Shown: in pieces, positions 1-7,643 of the stretch | How the letters are laid out: each line of letters opens with the position of its first letter | Position numbering within the stretch: the first letter of the stretch is position 1 | Assembly (NCBI GenBank): GCA_036823255.1 | Contig: DAISGC010000124.1 | Span: 1 to 7,643, forward strand | DNA length: 7,643 nt | Direction: 5' to 3' | Source: UBA4658 sp002405485 | Lineage (GTDB): Bacteria > Planctomycetota > Phycisphaerae > Phycisphaerales > UBA1924 | Made by a program: the position numbers and the translations under genes | Notes under the pieces: generated by a model | Database searches by the model: none | What the model was told of the DNA's origin: nothing | The model's input: the letters and a program-made list of their open reading frames with translations, nothing else

Positions 1-6
1 CACCCC

Positions 7-29
7 GCCTTGGCCGAGCCAAGGCATTT
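7..29 (+). terminator. Possible intrinsic terminator of an upstream gene
   Basis: An 8-bp perfect stem, GCCTTGGC (7-14) and GCCAAGGC (18-25), closes on a three-base CGA loop and is followed by ATTTCC. The T-run is short (three T), so this is weaker than a classical terminator. It lies at the very edge of the window, before the leader of the CHRD gene, which is where the terminator of a plus-strand gene to the left would sit. The minus-strand side has no T-run. It could also be a chance GC-rich hairpin. Confidence 0.4.
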
Positions 30-195
30 CCATGAACTTTCCACCAATTGTCCGATGAGCGTCATCGCGCTGAAAGAACTTTCGAAGCCGACGACATCGA
101 CGTTCAGCCGGATCGCGTTGCTCGGCTCGCGGCCGCCGGCGTGCGTCTCTCGAATTCCGTCCCGCTCATTTCATTTGGACGAGAAAGACCTGTCC

Positions 196-738
196 ATGCG
201 TTCCCCTGCCCTTCTGGGTGTCGTCGCCTCGGCCGGCCTCGCCACCTCTGCCGGTGCCCAGGTCATCACGCTCACCGCCGTCCTCAACGGCGCTCAGGAA
301 AACCCCCCGGTCATCACCCCCGCCACGGGCACGGCGACCGTCCAGATCGATGTCGCCACCGGCGCATGGGGCGTTGACCTCTCCTACTCCGGGCTCTCCG
401 CCCCCGTCACCGTCGCGCACATCCATCGCGCCGCCATCGGCGTGAATGGCCCCGTGATCATCGGACTTGACGGCATGGCCTTGTCCGGCGGCCGCCCGAC
501 CTGGTCCCTCATCACCCCCGGCGCCGGCTCGCAGACCTTCTCCACTGGCGGGTTCGTCAACGCACCCTTCCCCTTCCCCGCCGCTGAGATCCCCAACCTG
601 TTGAACGGGCTCACCTACTTCAACATTCACACTCAGACCAACACCGGCGGCGAGATCCGCGGCCAGATCATCCCCGCACCCGCCTCGGCGGCACTCCTCG
701 GCCTGGCCGGCCTCGTCGCCGCACGTCGTCGCCGCTGA
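196..738 (+). CDS. Secreted CHRD-domain protein with PEP-CTERM-like tail
   Basis: A 180-residue exported protein. Residues 1-21 look like a signal peptide: Arg2, a hydrophobic Ala/Leu/Val core, and a likely signal peptidase I site after SAGA21 before Gln22. Residues 24-158 form one CHRD domain, recognised by LNGAQENPP (30-38), the central VTVAHIH with the following G..GPVI (71-88), and the late YFNIHT...GGEIRGQI. CHRD domains were named from chordin and occur in many bacterial secreted proteins; their biochemical role is not settled. The last 21 residues are PAPAS, a hydrophobic stretch LLGLAGLV and RRRR, the layout of PEP-CTERM sorting signals with PAP in place of PEP, so the protein is probably anchored or processed by an exosortase-like enzyme encoded elsewhere. 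The reading frame is open back to position 10, but ATG 196 is chosen because it alone gives a signal peptide; purine-rich GAGAAAG lies 8 bases before it. The gene stands alone with its own terminator. Confidence 0.9.
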   Translation: MRSPALLGVVASAGLATSAGAQVITLTAVLNGAQENPPVITPATGTATVQIDVATGAWGVDLSYSGLSAPVTVAHIHRAAIGVNGPVIIGLDGMALSGGRPTWSLITPGAGSQTFSTGGFVNAPFPFPAAEIPNLLNGLTYFNIHTQTNTGGEIRGQIIPAPASAALLGLAGLVAARRRR

Positions 739-766
739 TCGAGCACTCTGTTCCCGTTTGTCAAGC

Positions 767-805
767 ACGGCCGTGCGCTCCTGAGCGCACGGCCGTTTCT
801 GTTTC
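767..805 (+). terminator. Strong intrinsic terminator after the CHRD gene
   Basis: A perfect inverted repeat, ACGGCCGTGCGC (767-778) and GCGCACGGCCGT (785-796), gives a 12-bp GC-rich stem with loop TCCTGA; the loop bases TC and GA could extend pairing to a very tight turn. TTTCTGTTT follows directly (796-805). It starts 28 bases after the CHRD stop codon and points with that gene. The minus-strand side lacks a T-run, so it is a weaker stop for the opposing kdsC transcript, whose coding region ends 88 bases away, but the stem may still help separate the two convergent units. Confidence 0.85.
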
Positions 806-884
806 TGGTCGGCTTGCCCCCGCCAACCGGGTCGGCGATCTCGGTCTTGGACTGTTGGCCAGTGTCGACGGCCAAGCGACGCCA

Positions 885-1481
885 TCAGCCGGCCCAGACC
901 GACCGGACGGCCTTCTCAAAGTCCCCGCGTGCGTGGAGGATGTGCTCGATCGCCTCGCGCACAGCGCCGCGTCCGCCCGGCGCATGCGTGACCACTGCCG
1001 CCGCCGCGAGCACGTGCCGATCCGCATCCGCGACAGCGATCGGGAGGCCGCAGAGGCGCATCGCCGGCACATCGGGCCAGTCGTCCCCGACATACGCAAC
1101 GTGCATCAGGTCGACCCCGGTCTCCGCGGCAAGCCGCCGCAGCGCGCCGGCCTTGTCCATCGGGCCGACCGCCTCGCCGGGCCCCTTCTGCCCCCACCCT
1201 TGGACGACCCTCGTGATGCCGAGCTCTCGGCAGCGATGCATGAGCGCCGGCCCGCCCCGCTTGGTGATGATGGCGACCTCCAGCCCGAGCTTCACCCACG
1301 CCGAGATCCCCTGCCCGTCGCGGACGTTGAACCGCTTGGTCTCGACTCCCTGATCATCCAGCATGATCGACCCGTCGGTCATCACGCCATCGACATCCAG
1401 GACCAGAAGCCGAACGCCCCGAGCGTTCGTCGTCTTTGCCGCGTCCCCGCCCGGAGCCAGTTCGTGTGGAGGTATCACCAT
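885..1481 (-). CDS. kdsC: 3-deoxy-D-manno-octulosonate-8-phosphate phosphatase (KdsC)
   Basis: A cytoplasmic HAD-superfamily phosphatase that removes phosphate from Kdo-8-phosphate to give free Kdo for activation by KdsB. At 198 residues it is slightly longer than typical KdsC (about 170-190). Visible motifs: HAD motif I DVDGVMTDG (29-37) with nucleophile Asp29 and acid/base Asp31; the KdsC-typical RFNVRDGQGI (50-59); motif II around IITKR (71-75), where Lys74 replaces the usual Gly of ITGR; motif III Lys110 in MDKAGAL; motif IV VGDDWPDVPAM (131-141), with Asp133 and Asp134 as likely magnesium ligands; and the C-terminal GGRGAVRE (169-176), characteristic of the family, which contributes to the neighbouring active site in the tetramer. 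There is no cap domain, as expected for this subfamily. About eleven extra residues lie between Gln94-Gly95 and Asp109-Lys110 compared with E. coli KdsC from memory. It lies 36 bp downstream of kdsD on the same strand, so the two are almost certainly one operon. The ATG at 1481 is the only sensible start; no strong ribosome site precedes it. Confidence 0.93.
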   Translation of the reverse strand: MVIPPHELAPGGDAAKTTNARGVRLLVLDVDGVMTDGSIMLDDQGVETKRFNVRDGQGISAWVKLGLEVAIITKRGGPALMHRCRELGITRVVQGWGQKGPGEAVGPMDKAGALRRLAAETGVDLMHVAYVGDDWPDVPAMRLCGLPIAVADADRHVLAAAAVVTHAPGGRGAVREAIEHILHARGDFEKAVRSVWAG

Positions 1482-1517
1482 GGTGTTCTCGCGCCGCCGT
1501 CGCGTCCTGCCCTGCGA

Positions 1518-2573
1518 TCAAGAGTCCCGGATGAGCTTCTGCGCGATGAGGTCCTGGACATCGAGAAGCCCCACCGGCCTCCCCGCCGAATCCACCACGG
1601 GGATCTCATCGCGTCGATGCTCGCGCACCATGGCCACGGCGTCGCGCACGAGAGCGGACTGCGGCAGGGTCCCGGGCTTTCGGGTCATCACGTCGCGAAT
1701 CGGCCGATCAAGGGCGGTGCGGTCGCGTTCCACCAGTCGCCGCAGATCGCCGTCGGTAAACAGACCGGTGAGCACGCCCTGAGCGTCGACCAGCAGGATC
1801 GCTCCCGGGCGCCGCTCGGCAGTCTCGGACAACCTGCACGCCTCGGCCACGGTGACATCGTCGCGCACGGTCTTGAGGGTCGAGCCCACCACGAACCGCA
1901 GCGCGTCCACGACCGGACGCATCAGCCCACCGAGCGACCCGCCCGGATGCCGCTTGGCGAAGTCCGCGTCCGTGAAGTTTCGTCGGCGGGCGGCGCAGAG
2001 GGCCAGGGCGTCGCCCATCGCCAGAGTCGCCGTGGTCGAGCACGTCGGCGCGGGTGACAGTTCCGGATCGTCGCATGCGCCGATTGCAAGGGCCACCGTC
2101 GCGATGCGTTCCAGCGTCGCCCGCGTCCCCCCCGTGGGGCCGCCGCGAGTAATCGAGATCACCGGCACGTGATCCTGCCTCAGGATCGCCGCGAGGTTCA
2201 CGACCTCGTCGGTCTCCCCGGAGTACGACAGCGCGATGCAGATGTCCGTGGCGCGGAATCGCCCGAGATCCCCGTGCGCCGCCTCGGCTGGGTGCACAAA
2301 GTGGGACGCGATTCCAAGCGAACTCAGCGTCGCGGCGATCTTCTCCCCGATCTTGCCCGACTTTCCGAGCCCGGACACGAGCACCGTGCCGCCGGCGTCA
2401 GCGCACTGCACGATCAGGTCCACCGCCGCGTGAAACTCCGACCCGAGGTTCTCCGCGAGGGCCCGCACGCAGGCGGCCTCGGCCTCAAGCAGTTTCACCG
2501 CAAACGCCCGCTCCGACGCCGCGGCCTCGCCAATGGCGGTCGTTTCGATCGTGTCGCTCGGTCGGCTGCTCAT
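1518..2573 (-). CDS. kdsD: Arabinose-5-phosphate isomerase (KdsD/KpsF family)
   Basis: It interconverts D-ribulose-5-phosphate and D-arabinose-5-phosphate, the first step towards Kdo. As annotated the protein has 351 residues (family about 320-330). The N-terminal sugar-isomerase (SIS) domain spans about 25-215: GLGKSGKIGEKIA (68-80), HPAEAAHGDLG (94-104), SYSGET (116-121), APTCSTTATLAMGDALAL (175-192) and HPGGSLG (209-215), all hallmarks of the family; His209 in HPGG matches a histidine important in E. coli KdsD. Two CBS domains follow, about 235-285 (ending GLFTDGDLRRL) and 293-348 (DVMTRKPGTL ... EIPVVDSAGRPVGLLD), probably sensing a nucleotide or sugar ligand. The start is uncertain. ATG 2573 gives the length nearest the family, with a weak GGATGA seven bases before it; in-frame ATGs at 2585, 2582 and 2654 would add 4, 3 or 27 residues of unconserved Ser/Thr-rich sequence. 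It is the first gene of the pair with kdsC. Whether it is KdsD (LPS) or a capsule-linked KpsF paralogue cannot be told from sequence alone. Confidence 0.92.
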   Translation of the reverse strand: MSSRPSDTIETTAIGEAAASERAFAVKLLEAEAACVRALAENLGSEFHAAVDLIVQCADAGGTVLVSGLGKSGKIGEKIAATLSSLGIASHFVHPAEAAHGDLGRFRATDICIALSYSGETDEVVNLAAILRQDHVPVISITRGGPTGGTRATLERIATVALAIGACDDPELSPAPTCSTTATLAMGDALALCAARRRNFTDADFAKRHPGGSLGGLMRPVVDALRFVVGSTLKTVRDDVTVAEACRLSETAERRPGAILLVDAQGVLTGLFTDGDLRRLVERDRTALDRPIRDVMTRKPGTLPQSALVRDAVAMVREHRRDEIPVVDSAGRPVGLLDVQDLIAQKLIRDS

Positions 2574-2694
2574 CAATCGCATCATCCGTTCTGGTGTGTC
2601 CGTCGGAAACTGGTGGCACGGGCGTTCCGACTGAGAGCTACTGACATGGACCATCCACAGTCATCTCACCGCTCCTCGCGCCCCGTGAGGGTCG

Positions 2695-2708
2695 CGGGAG
2701 ATCTCCCG
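2695..2708. promoter_or_regulatory. Perfect 14-bp palindrome in kdsD-scpA divergent region
   Basis: CGGGAGATCTCCCG is perfectly self-complementary with its centre between 2701 and 2702. It lies in the only divergent intergenic region of the window, 122 bases upstream of the kdsD start chosen here and 113 bases upstream of scpA, a reasonable place for an operator of a dimeric regulator. No convincing sigma-70-type -35/-10 pair could be placed on either strand in 2574-2820, so its relation to a promoter is unknown. A chance occurrence in GC-rich DNA is possible. Confidence 0.3.
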
Positions 2709-2809
2709 GATACTCGCCGACCAACTCCAGAGCGACCCCGCATCGAACCGGCAACAAGAATACGCTCCCCAGTCCGCCACCGCCCGCGAAACCACTCGCG
2801 TGCGTTCCC

Positions 2810-2815
2810 AAGGAG
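2810..2815 (+). promoter_or_regulatory. Ribosome binding site that fixes the scpA start
   Basis: AAGGAG lies five bases before the ATG at 2821. It is the clearest Shine-Dalgarno sequence in the window and favours 2821 over the in-frame codon at 2800, whose extra seven residues (MRSQGEG) would simply be a translation of this site and its surroundings. Confidence 0.8.
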
Positions 2816-2820
2816 AAGGG

Positions 2821-3789
2821 ATGCCCGTCGCCGAATACACCGTGCGTTTGGACGCCTTCGAGGGCCCGCTGGACCTGCTGCTGTTCCTCATCCGCCGCGC
2901 GGAAGTCGAGGTGACCGACATCCCGATCGCCAGGATCACCGAGCAGTATCTCGCCTACATCGCGCAGCTCACCAGCAACTCCTCGGACGGCGCGACCGCG
3001 TCCTCATCGCATCGCATCGACATCGAGCGGGCGGGCGAGTTTCTGGTCATGGCCGCCACGCTCATGGAGATCAAGTCTCGCATGCTCGCCCCCCCATCGT
3101 CGCACCCCGGGGGCGGCGCAAGCGGCGAATCGAGCGGGGAGGCAGCCGCTTCCGGTTCCGGCGCCTCGGCTGACTCCGCCGATCCAAGGGCCGAGCTCGT
3201 CAAGCAACTGCTGGAGTACAAGCGTTTCCGTGACGCGAGCATGGCTCTGGAACAGTCCAAGCGTCAGTGGGAGAACATGTTCCCCGCCGGCCGGGCCCAG
3301 CCACAGCGAGCTTCTGCGTCCGCCGCTGACGAGCTCGCCGCGCTCGATCCGGACATCGCCGTCAAGGTCGATCTGAACGACATCGAGCTCATCGATCTCG
3401 TCGAGGCCTTTGCGCGAGTGATCGAGACCGTCGACCTCTCGCGCGTCGGCGAGCACCGCGTGGTCATGGACGACACGCCCGTCGAGCTCCACGCCGAGGA
3501 CATCGTCGATCGCCTGACCCGGCTCCGCGCCGAGTCGCTGAGCGCGGGCATCGAGCCCGCGGCGGGGGCTGGCGAGATGGAGTTCTCCCGCGTCTTTGAC
3601 GGCCGGTCGCGATCGGAGGCCATCGGGCTCTTCCTGGCCATCCTCGAACTCGTCAAGCAGCAGCGGGTGCTCGTGCGACAGGAGGACGATGACCGCTCCG
3701 GACGCCGCATCCTGCTTCGGCTGAGCGATCACGCGCCCGGCTCTGCCGACGAACCGGCCGCCGAGTCGACCGCCTCGCCATCAGCATGA
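2821..3789 (+). CDS. scpA: Segregation and condensation protein A (ScpA)
   Basis: The kleisin subunit of the SMC-ScpAB condensin, which bridges SMC heads and helps organise and segregate the chromosome. The N-terminal signature is very clear: LDAFEGPLDLLLFLIRR (10-26) followed by EVEVTDIPIARITEQYL (28-44), then RAGEFLVMAATLMEIKSRML (70-89), the helical SMC-neck-binding part. The C-terminal winged helix is represented by FSRVFDGRSRSEAIGLFLAILELVKQ and the following RVLVRQED, which normally binds the SMC cap. The protein has 322 residues, longer than the usual 240-280. The excess lies in two low-complexity insertions, SNSSDGATASSS (52-63) and a Gly/Ser/Ala/Pro-rich linker (about 91-121) before LVKQLLEYKRFRDAS, plus an acidic, Ala-rich C-terminal tail. 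scpB, the frequent neighbour, is not adjacent; the next gene starts 31 bases on and encodes a membrane protein. The gene is divergent from kdsD. Confidence 0.95.
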   Translation: MPVAEYTVRLDAFEGPLDLLLFLIRRAEVEVTDIPIARITEQYLAYIAQLTSNSSDGATASSSHRIDIERAGEFLVMAATLMEIKSRMLAPPSSHPGGGASGESSGEAAASGSGASADSADPRAELVKQLLEYKRFRDASMALEQSKRQWENMFPAGRAQPQRASASAADELAALDPDIAVKVDLNDIELIDLVEAFARVIETVDLSRVGEHRVVMDDTPVELHAEDIVDRLTRLRAESLSAGIEPAAGAGEMEFSRVFDGRSRSEAIGLFLAILELVKQQRVLVRQEDDDRSGRRILLRLSDHAPGSADEPAAESTASPSA

Positions 3790-3820
3790 CCATCCGACCG
3801 AGCACCACGGGACCACGACC

Positions 3821-4444
3821 ATGTCGGAGACCGCCGCAAGCTCATCGCCGCCGCCCGAGCCGCCCATCGCCCCCCCGACCGCGCCCGGGGTGATCGTGCT
3901 TTCGCGGCCGCCGTCCTCGTGGCCGACGATTCTGGGCGTGATCGCGATCGTCTTCGGTTGCCTGGGGATGCTCCAGGGGGTATTGACACTCTTTACCCGG
4001 ATGACGATGGACTTTGCATCAGGAATCGCGGGCGATCAGCCGCAGTTTGCCGTCGTGCGAAAGTGGATGCCCTGGACCATCGGCATGGGCGTGGCCGGCG
4101 GTGTGATCGCGGCGATCCTGCTGTTTGCCGGCATCCAGTTGATCCGCCGCAAGCCTGCGTCGGCCGGGCTGATCCGCGGGTGGGCGATCATCAAGATCAT
4201 CTACGCGCTCCCGGCAACCGGCGTGGGGTTGATCATGCAGCTCGAGCAAGCCGCGGCCGTCTCACAGCAGGCCGGGGTCGCTGGGGCGTTTGCCCCCGGA
4301 TCACTCAGCATCATCGGGGTGGGCAGCTCGATCGTGGGCGGCCTGTGGCTGCTCGCGTTTCCGGTGTTCGTGCTCTTCTGGTTTCGCCGCGACGCCGTGC
4401 GCGAAGAGATCGGTCGATGGGCAAGGCCCGCTCCGCGTGCTTGA
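3821..4444 (+). CDS. Four-helix membrane protein of unknown function
   Basis: A 207-residue protein I cannot assign to a family. The first 33 residues are Pro/Ser/Ala-rich with no charge pattern of a signal peptide and are probably a disordered cytoplasmic tail. Four hydrophobic segments follow: about 35-58 (ILGVIAIVFGCLGMLQGVLTLF), 85-107, 117-139 and 164-187. The loop between helices 1 and 2 (60-84) and that between 3 and 4 (140-163) are longer and polar, the latter with a Gln/Ala-rich stretch; helices 2-3 are joined by the basic IRRKPASAG, and the C-terminus is basic (FRRDAVREEIGRWARP). By the positive-inside rule both ends and the 2-3 loop face the cytoplasm. No catalytic motif is visible. 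It begins 31 bases after scpA and ends 57 bases before the zinc-ribbon membrane gene, in the same direction, so co-transcription is likely. The start is ATG 3821, preceded only by a weak CGGGACC. It may belong to one of the small uncharacterised membrane-protein groups of planctomycetes. Confidence 0.75.
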   Translation: MSETAASSSPPPEPPIAPPTAPGVIVLSRPPSSWPTILGVIAIVFGCLGMLQGVLTLFTRMTMDFASGIAGDQPQFAVVRKWMPWTIGMGVAGGVIAAILLFAGIQLIRRKPASAGLIRGWAIIKIIYALPATGVGLIMQLEQAAAVSQQAGVAGAFAPGSLSIIGVGSSIVGGLWLLAFPVFVLFWFRRDAVREEIGRWARPAPRA

Positions 4445-4501
4445 GTCCGCGTTTCGGTACACTCTGAGCGAGCGTCGCCAGCCCCGTGGAACTCCATCGT
4501 C

Positions 4502-6129
4502 ATGCGCTGCAAGTCCTGCGATTATCCGCTCTGGCAGATCAAGGACCGGCAGTGCCCGGAGTGCGGGTCGGCGTTCAAGCCCAGCGAGTTTGAGTTCAAC
4601 GTCAACTCGGTCCGCTTCTGCTGCCCGCACTGCGCACAGGAGTATTACGGCACCGGCGAGCACGGGCATCTCGTGCCCGGCTCGTTTGTGTGCGTGAAAT
4701 GCTCGAACCCCGTCACCATGGACGAGATGGTCCTGCTGCCGGCCGACGGCGTCAGCGAGAAGCAGACCGAGGTCGGCAGCAACCCATGGCTGGAGCGCGG
4801 CAAGCGGCGCGGGTTCTGGTCGGCCCTTCTGGGCACCACCGGCAAGGCGCTCATCACGCCCGGCCGGCTCATGCAGCACACGCCCGTGGAGAGCTCTGCG
4901 GGCTCCGCGTTGCTGTACGCGCTCATCGCCCAGTTCCTCACCACACTCCTCACCGTCCTGCCGCTGCTGCTGTTCTTTGTGTTCACTGGCGCGATGGCGA
5001 TGCCCGGGCCGGGTGCAGGACAGGGTGGCGGGCCGGGCGCGGCGGGCGCGGTGATTGGCGCGTCGATCGCGATGATGGCCGGCTTCGGCGTGTTCTTCCT
5101 TGTCGGCTGGATCGTCTCACTGCTCGTCGTCGCGCTCATCGCGCACGGGCTTTTGCGGCTGACGGGCGGGTGCGCGCACGGCGTCGGTCGCACCTTCCAG
5201 GCCGTTGCGTACAGCTCCGGCGCCAACGTCATCTCCGCCGTGCCGTGCATCGGGTACTACTTCGGGTGGATCTGGTGGCTGGTGAGCGCGTGCGTGGCGG
5301 TGAAGGACGCGCAGCGAGTGAGCGGCATGAGGGCGTGCGCAGCGGTGCTCACGGTGCCGCTGCTGCTGATCGCCGGCACGATCGCTCTGTACGCGGTGCT
5401 GATCGTCAGCGTGATCGGGGCCGCTGGCGGGATGGCGAACATCCAGGGCGGCACGGCGACCATCATGATGCAGTCGCGGGTGCAGTCGATGACGACCGCG
5501 CTCACGACGCAGGCCCCGCCCAGGCACGCGGCGGAGCTGCTGCGGACCGGAGATATCTCCATGATCGACCTGTTCGACATGAGCTCTTCGGCCGCATCGG
5601 GCTACATCACCAGAGCCGCGGCGGTGCCGCTTGGGAGCACGACGCTCGCGCAGTTTGACCTGGCAACCCCGGAAAAGCAGCGGGGACACGTTGCCGAGGC
5701 CGTGGCCGGATTGCCGCCAAGCGCGGTGGCGTATCGGCTTGGCGACACGGTGTTCACGCACTGCGGGATCGATCCGATGGTCATTCCCGCCGGGGATCCG
5801 GCGGGGAAGCTGTGGATGGTCGTGGCCCATCCGGGCCCGACGGGTGTGCGGCCGCCGAGCGTGATCGTCGTCGGACATGCCGACGGCACGACCTCCAACA
5901 TCACGATCACCAACTTCGATCAGGAGATGGCGAAGCAGAACGCGTTGAGGGCTTCGGTGGGGCTCAGCCCGCTGCCGGTGTTGGAGTCCATTCTGGAGAG
6001 TGCGGCGGCGGTGGGACCCGCCGCGCCGGCGTTTGCGATTCCACCCGGGGGCACGCCACCGCCCAAAGACCCGGCTGCGGATCCGGCTGTGGGTCCGGCT
6101 GCGGATCCGGGTGTGGATCCGGCGGGAGA

Positions 6130-6133
<4 letters not shown>
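4502..6133 (+). CDS. Double zinc-ribbon, YIP1-like membrane protein
   Basis: A 543-residue protein in three parts. The N-terminal 70 residues carry two putative zinc ribbons: Cys3/Cys6 with Cys18/Cys21 (CKSCDYPL...CPECG, a form frequent in planctomycetes) and Cys41/Cys44 with Cys64/Cys67. The membrane part has about five hydrophobic segments, roughly 137-163, 181-217 (one long or two short), 233-268 and 282-307. LIAHGLLRLTGGCAHG (212-227), the following FQAVAYSSGANVISAVPCIG and the WWLVSACVAVKDAQRVS stretch resemble the Yip1 domain (hydrophobic helices with a LxxxLxGG...AYSS pattern). The C-terminal region (about 315-543) is soluble and unrecognised, containing VAYRLGDTVFTHCGIDP and KLWMVVAHPGP, and ends in an imperfect DPAADPAVGP repeat. 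Yip1-domain proteins act in membrane trafficking in eukaryotes; bacterial relatives have no settled function. The soluble domain's side of the membrane depends on whether helices number four, five or six. It follows the four-helix gene by 57 bases; only a weak GTGGAAC precedes the start. The stop overlaps that of the opposing aminotransferase gene. Confidence 0.8.
6071..6130 (+). repeat. 12-bp tandem repeat at the 3' end of the YIP1-like gene
   Basis: Five imperfect 12-base units run up to the stop codon: CCGGCTGCGGAT, CCGGCTGTGGGT, CCGGCTGCGGAT, CCGGGTGTGGAT and CCGGCGGGAGAT. They encode the four-residue repeat PAAD/PAVG/PAAD/PGVD/PAGD, a proline-rich, acidic tail. As the unit is a multiple of three, changes in copy number would keep the frame. 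The last unit runs into the TTAA that holds both stop codons. Confidence 0.85.
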
Positions 6134-7389
<1,256 letters not shown>

Positions 7390-7491
7390 GGCGTTCAGCA
7401 TAGAGACGATGACGGGCGGGGTGGATCCGGGTGAACGCACGTGGAACGCTCGCAGAGGTCTTTCGCGTGGCAGCAGGATCAGGCGTGGGCA

Positions 7492-7643
7492 ATGAACGCC
7501 ACGGGCCGAGCGTCTGTGCCACCCGGCGGCCGCCGCCTGCCGGGAGCGGATACTCCACGAATCGATGTTCCACCCCCGGATCGCGGGCCAACGGTCGACC
7601 TGTGGGCCTGGACAAGGGATCTTGGCGGGAAGTCTGGGTGGAC
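7492..7643 (+). CDS. Possible 5' end of an unidentified gene, cut by the window edge
   Basis: From ATG 7492 the frame stays open to the end of the window (50 complete codons): a Pro/Gly/Arg-rich, probably disordered start (MNATGRASVPPGG) and then PRIDVPPPDRGPTVDLWAWT, which looks more like a real N-terminus than the readings in other frames. It would be divergent from the aminotransferase gene with about 100 bases between them. However, all three plus frames are open here, the third-position GC bias is only moderate, and the upstream AGGCGTGGGCA is at best a poor ribosome site. An alternative GTG start at 7485 in another frame is also open. No family can be named from this fragment. Confidence 0.35.
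   Translation, partial: MNATGRASVPPGGRRLPGADTPRIDVPPPDRGPTVDLWAWTRDLGGKSGW

Noticed and set aside
855..875. Inverted repeat TTGGCC / GGCCAA just after the kdsC stop
   Set aside because: The stem is only 6 bp with a 9-base loop and has no T-run on the minus strand, so it is not a credible terminator for kdsC.
166..885. 239-residue minus-strand frame opposite the CHRD gene
   Set aside because: It crosses the strong terminator and is antisense to a protein with a clear signal peptide and CHRD motifs.
855..2057. 400-residue plus-strand frame over kdsC and kdsD
   Set aside because: It is antisense to two genes with full catalytic motifs, is rich in Arg/His/Pro as expected from a GC-rich shadow frame, and matches no family.
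4441..4463. Promoter-like TTGAGT and TACACT before the YIP1-like gene
   Set aside because: The spacing is only 11 bases, too short for a sigma-70-type promoter, and no better -35 lies upstream.
7522..7544. CCCGGC / GCCGGG hairpin and GGCGGCCGCC palindrome
   Set aside because: Short GC palindromes are expected by chance in such GC-rich DNA, and it lies inside the possible partial gene without a T-run.

Overview
The window is GC-rich bacterial chromosome, most likely from a planctomycete of the Phycisphaerae type. Three things point there: a secreted CHRD-domain protein ending in a short PEP-CTERM-like tail (PAPAS, hydrophobic stretch, RRRR); a membrane protein opening with the CxxCxYxL...CPECG zinc-ribbon signature that is common in planctomycetes; and Kdo-pathway genes, which fit a diderm cell with LPS-like glycans. 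This assignment is an inference from protein style, not from a marker gene.

Layout, left to right. Positions 1-195 hold a small hairpin, probably the terminator of a gene outside the window, and the leader of the first gene. At 196-738 (+) lies the CHRD-domain exported protein, closed by a strong intrinsic terminator at 767-805. On the minus strand, 2573-885 carries a two-gene Kdo operon: kdsD/kpsF (arabinose-5-phosphate isomerase, SIS plus two CBS domains), then kdsC (Kdo-8-phosphate phosphatase). About 250 bp of divergent intergenic DNA with a perfect 14-bp palindrome separates it from scpA (2821-3789, +; condensin-like segregation protein). Two membrane-protein genes follow in the same direction at short spacing: a four-helix protein of unknown function (3821-4444) and a double zinc-ribbon, YIP1-like protein with a long C-terminal domain (4502-6133). 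The latter meets, tail to tail, a class I PLP aminotransferase on the minus strand (7389-6130); the two stop codons share the bases TTAA. A possible divergent gene starts near 7492 and runs off the end.

How they fit together: kdsD and kdsC catalyse the first and third steps of CMP-Kdo synthesis (ribulose-5-P to arabinose-5-P, and Kdo-8-P to Kdo); kdsA and kdsB must lie elsewhere. ScpA works with SMC and ScpB, but scpB is not next to it here. The two membrane proteins after scpA may be co-transcribed with it, with no obvious functional link. Most of the window is ordinary housekeeping and envelope biology. I see no phage, transposon, CRISPR, toxin-antitoxin or defence signature, and no clear new multi-gene system. 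The least explained part is the scpA-downstream membrane pair.
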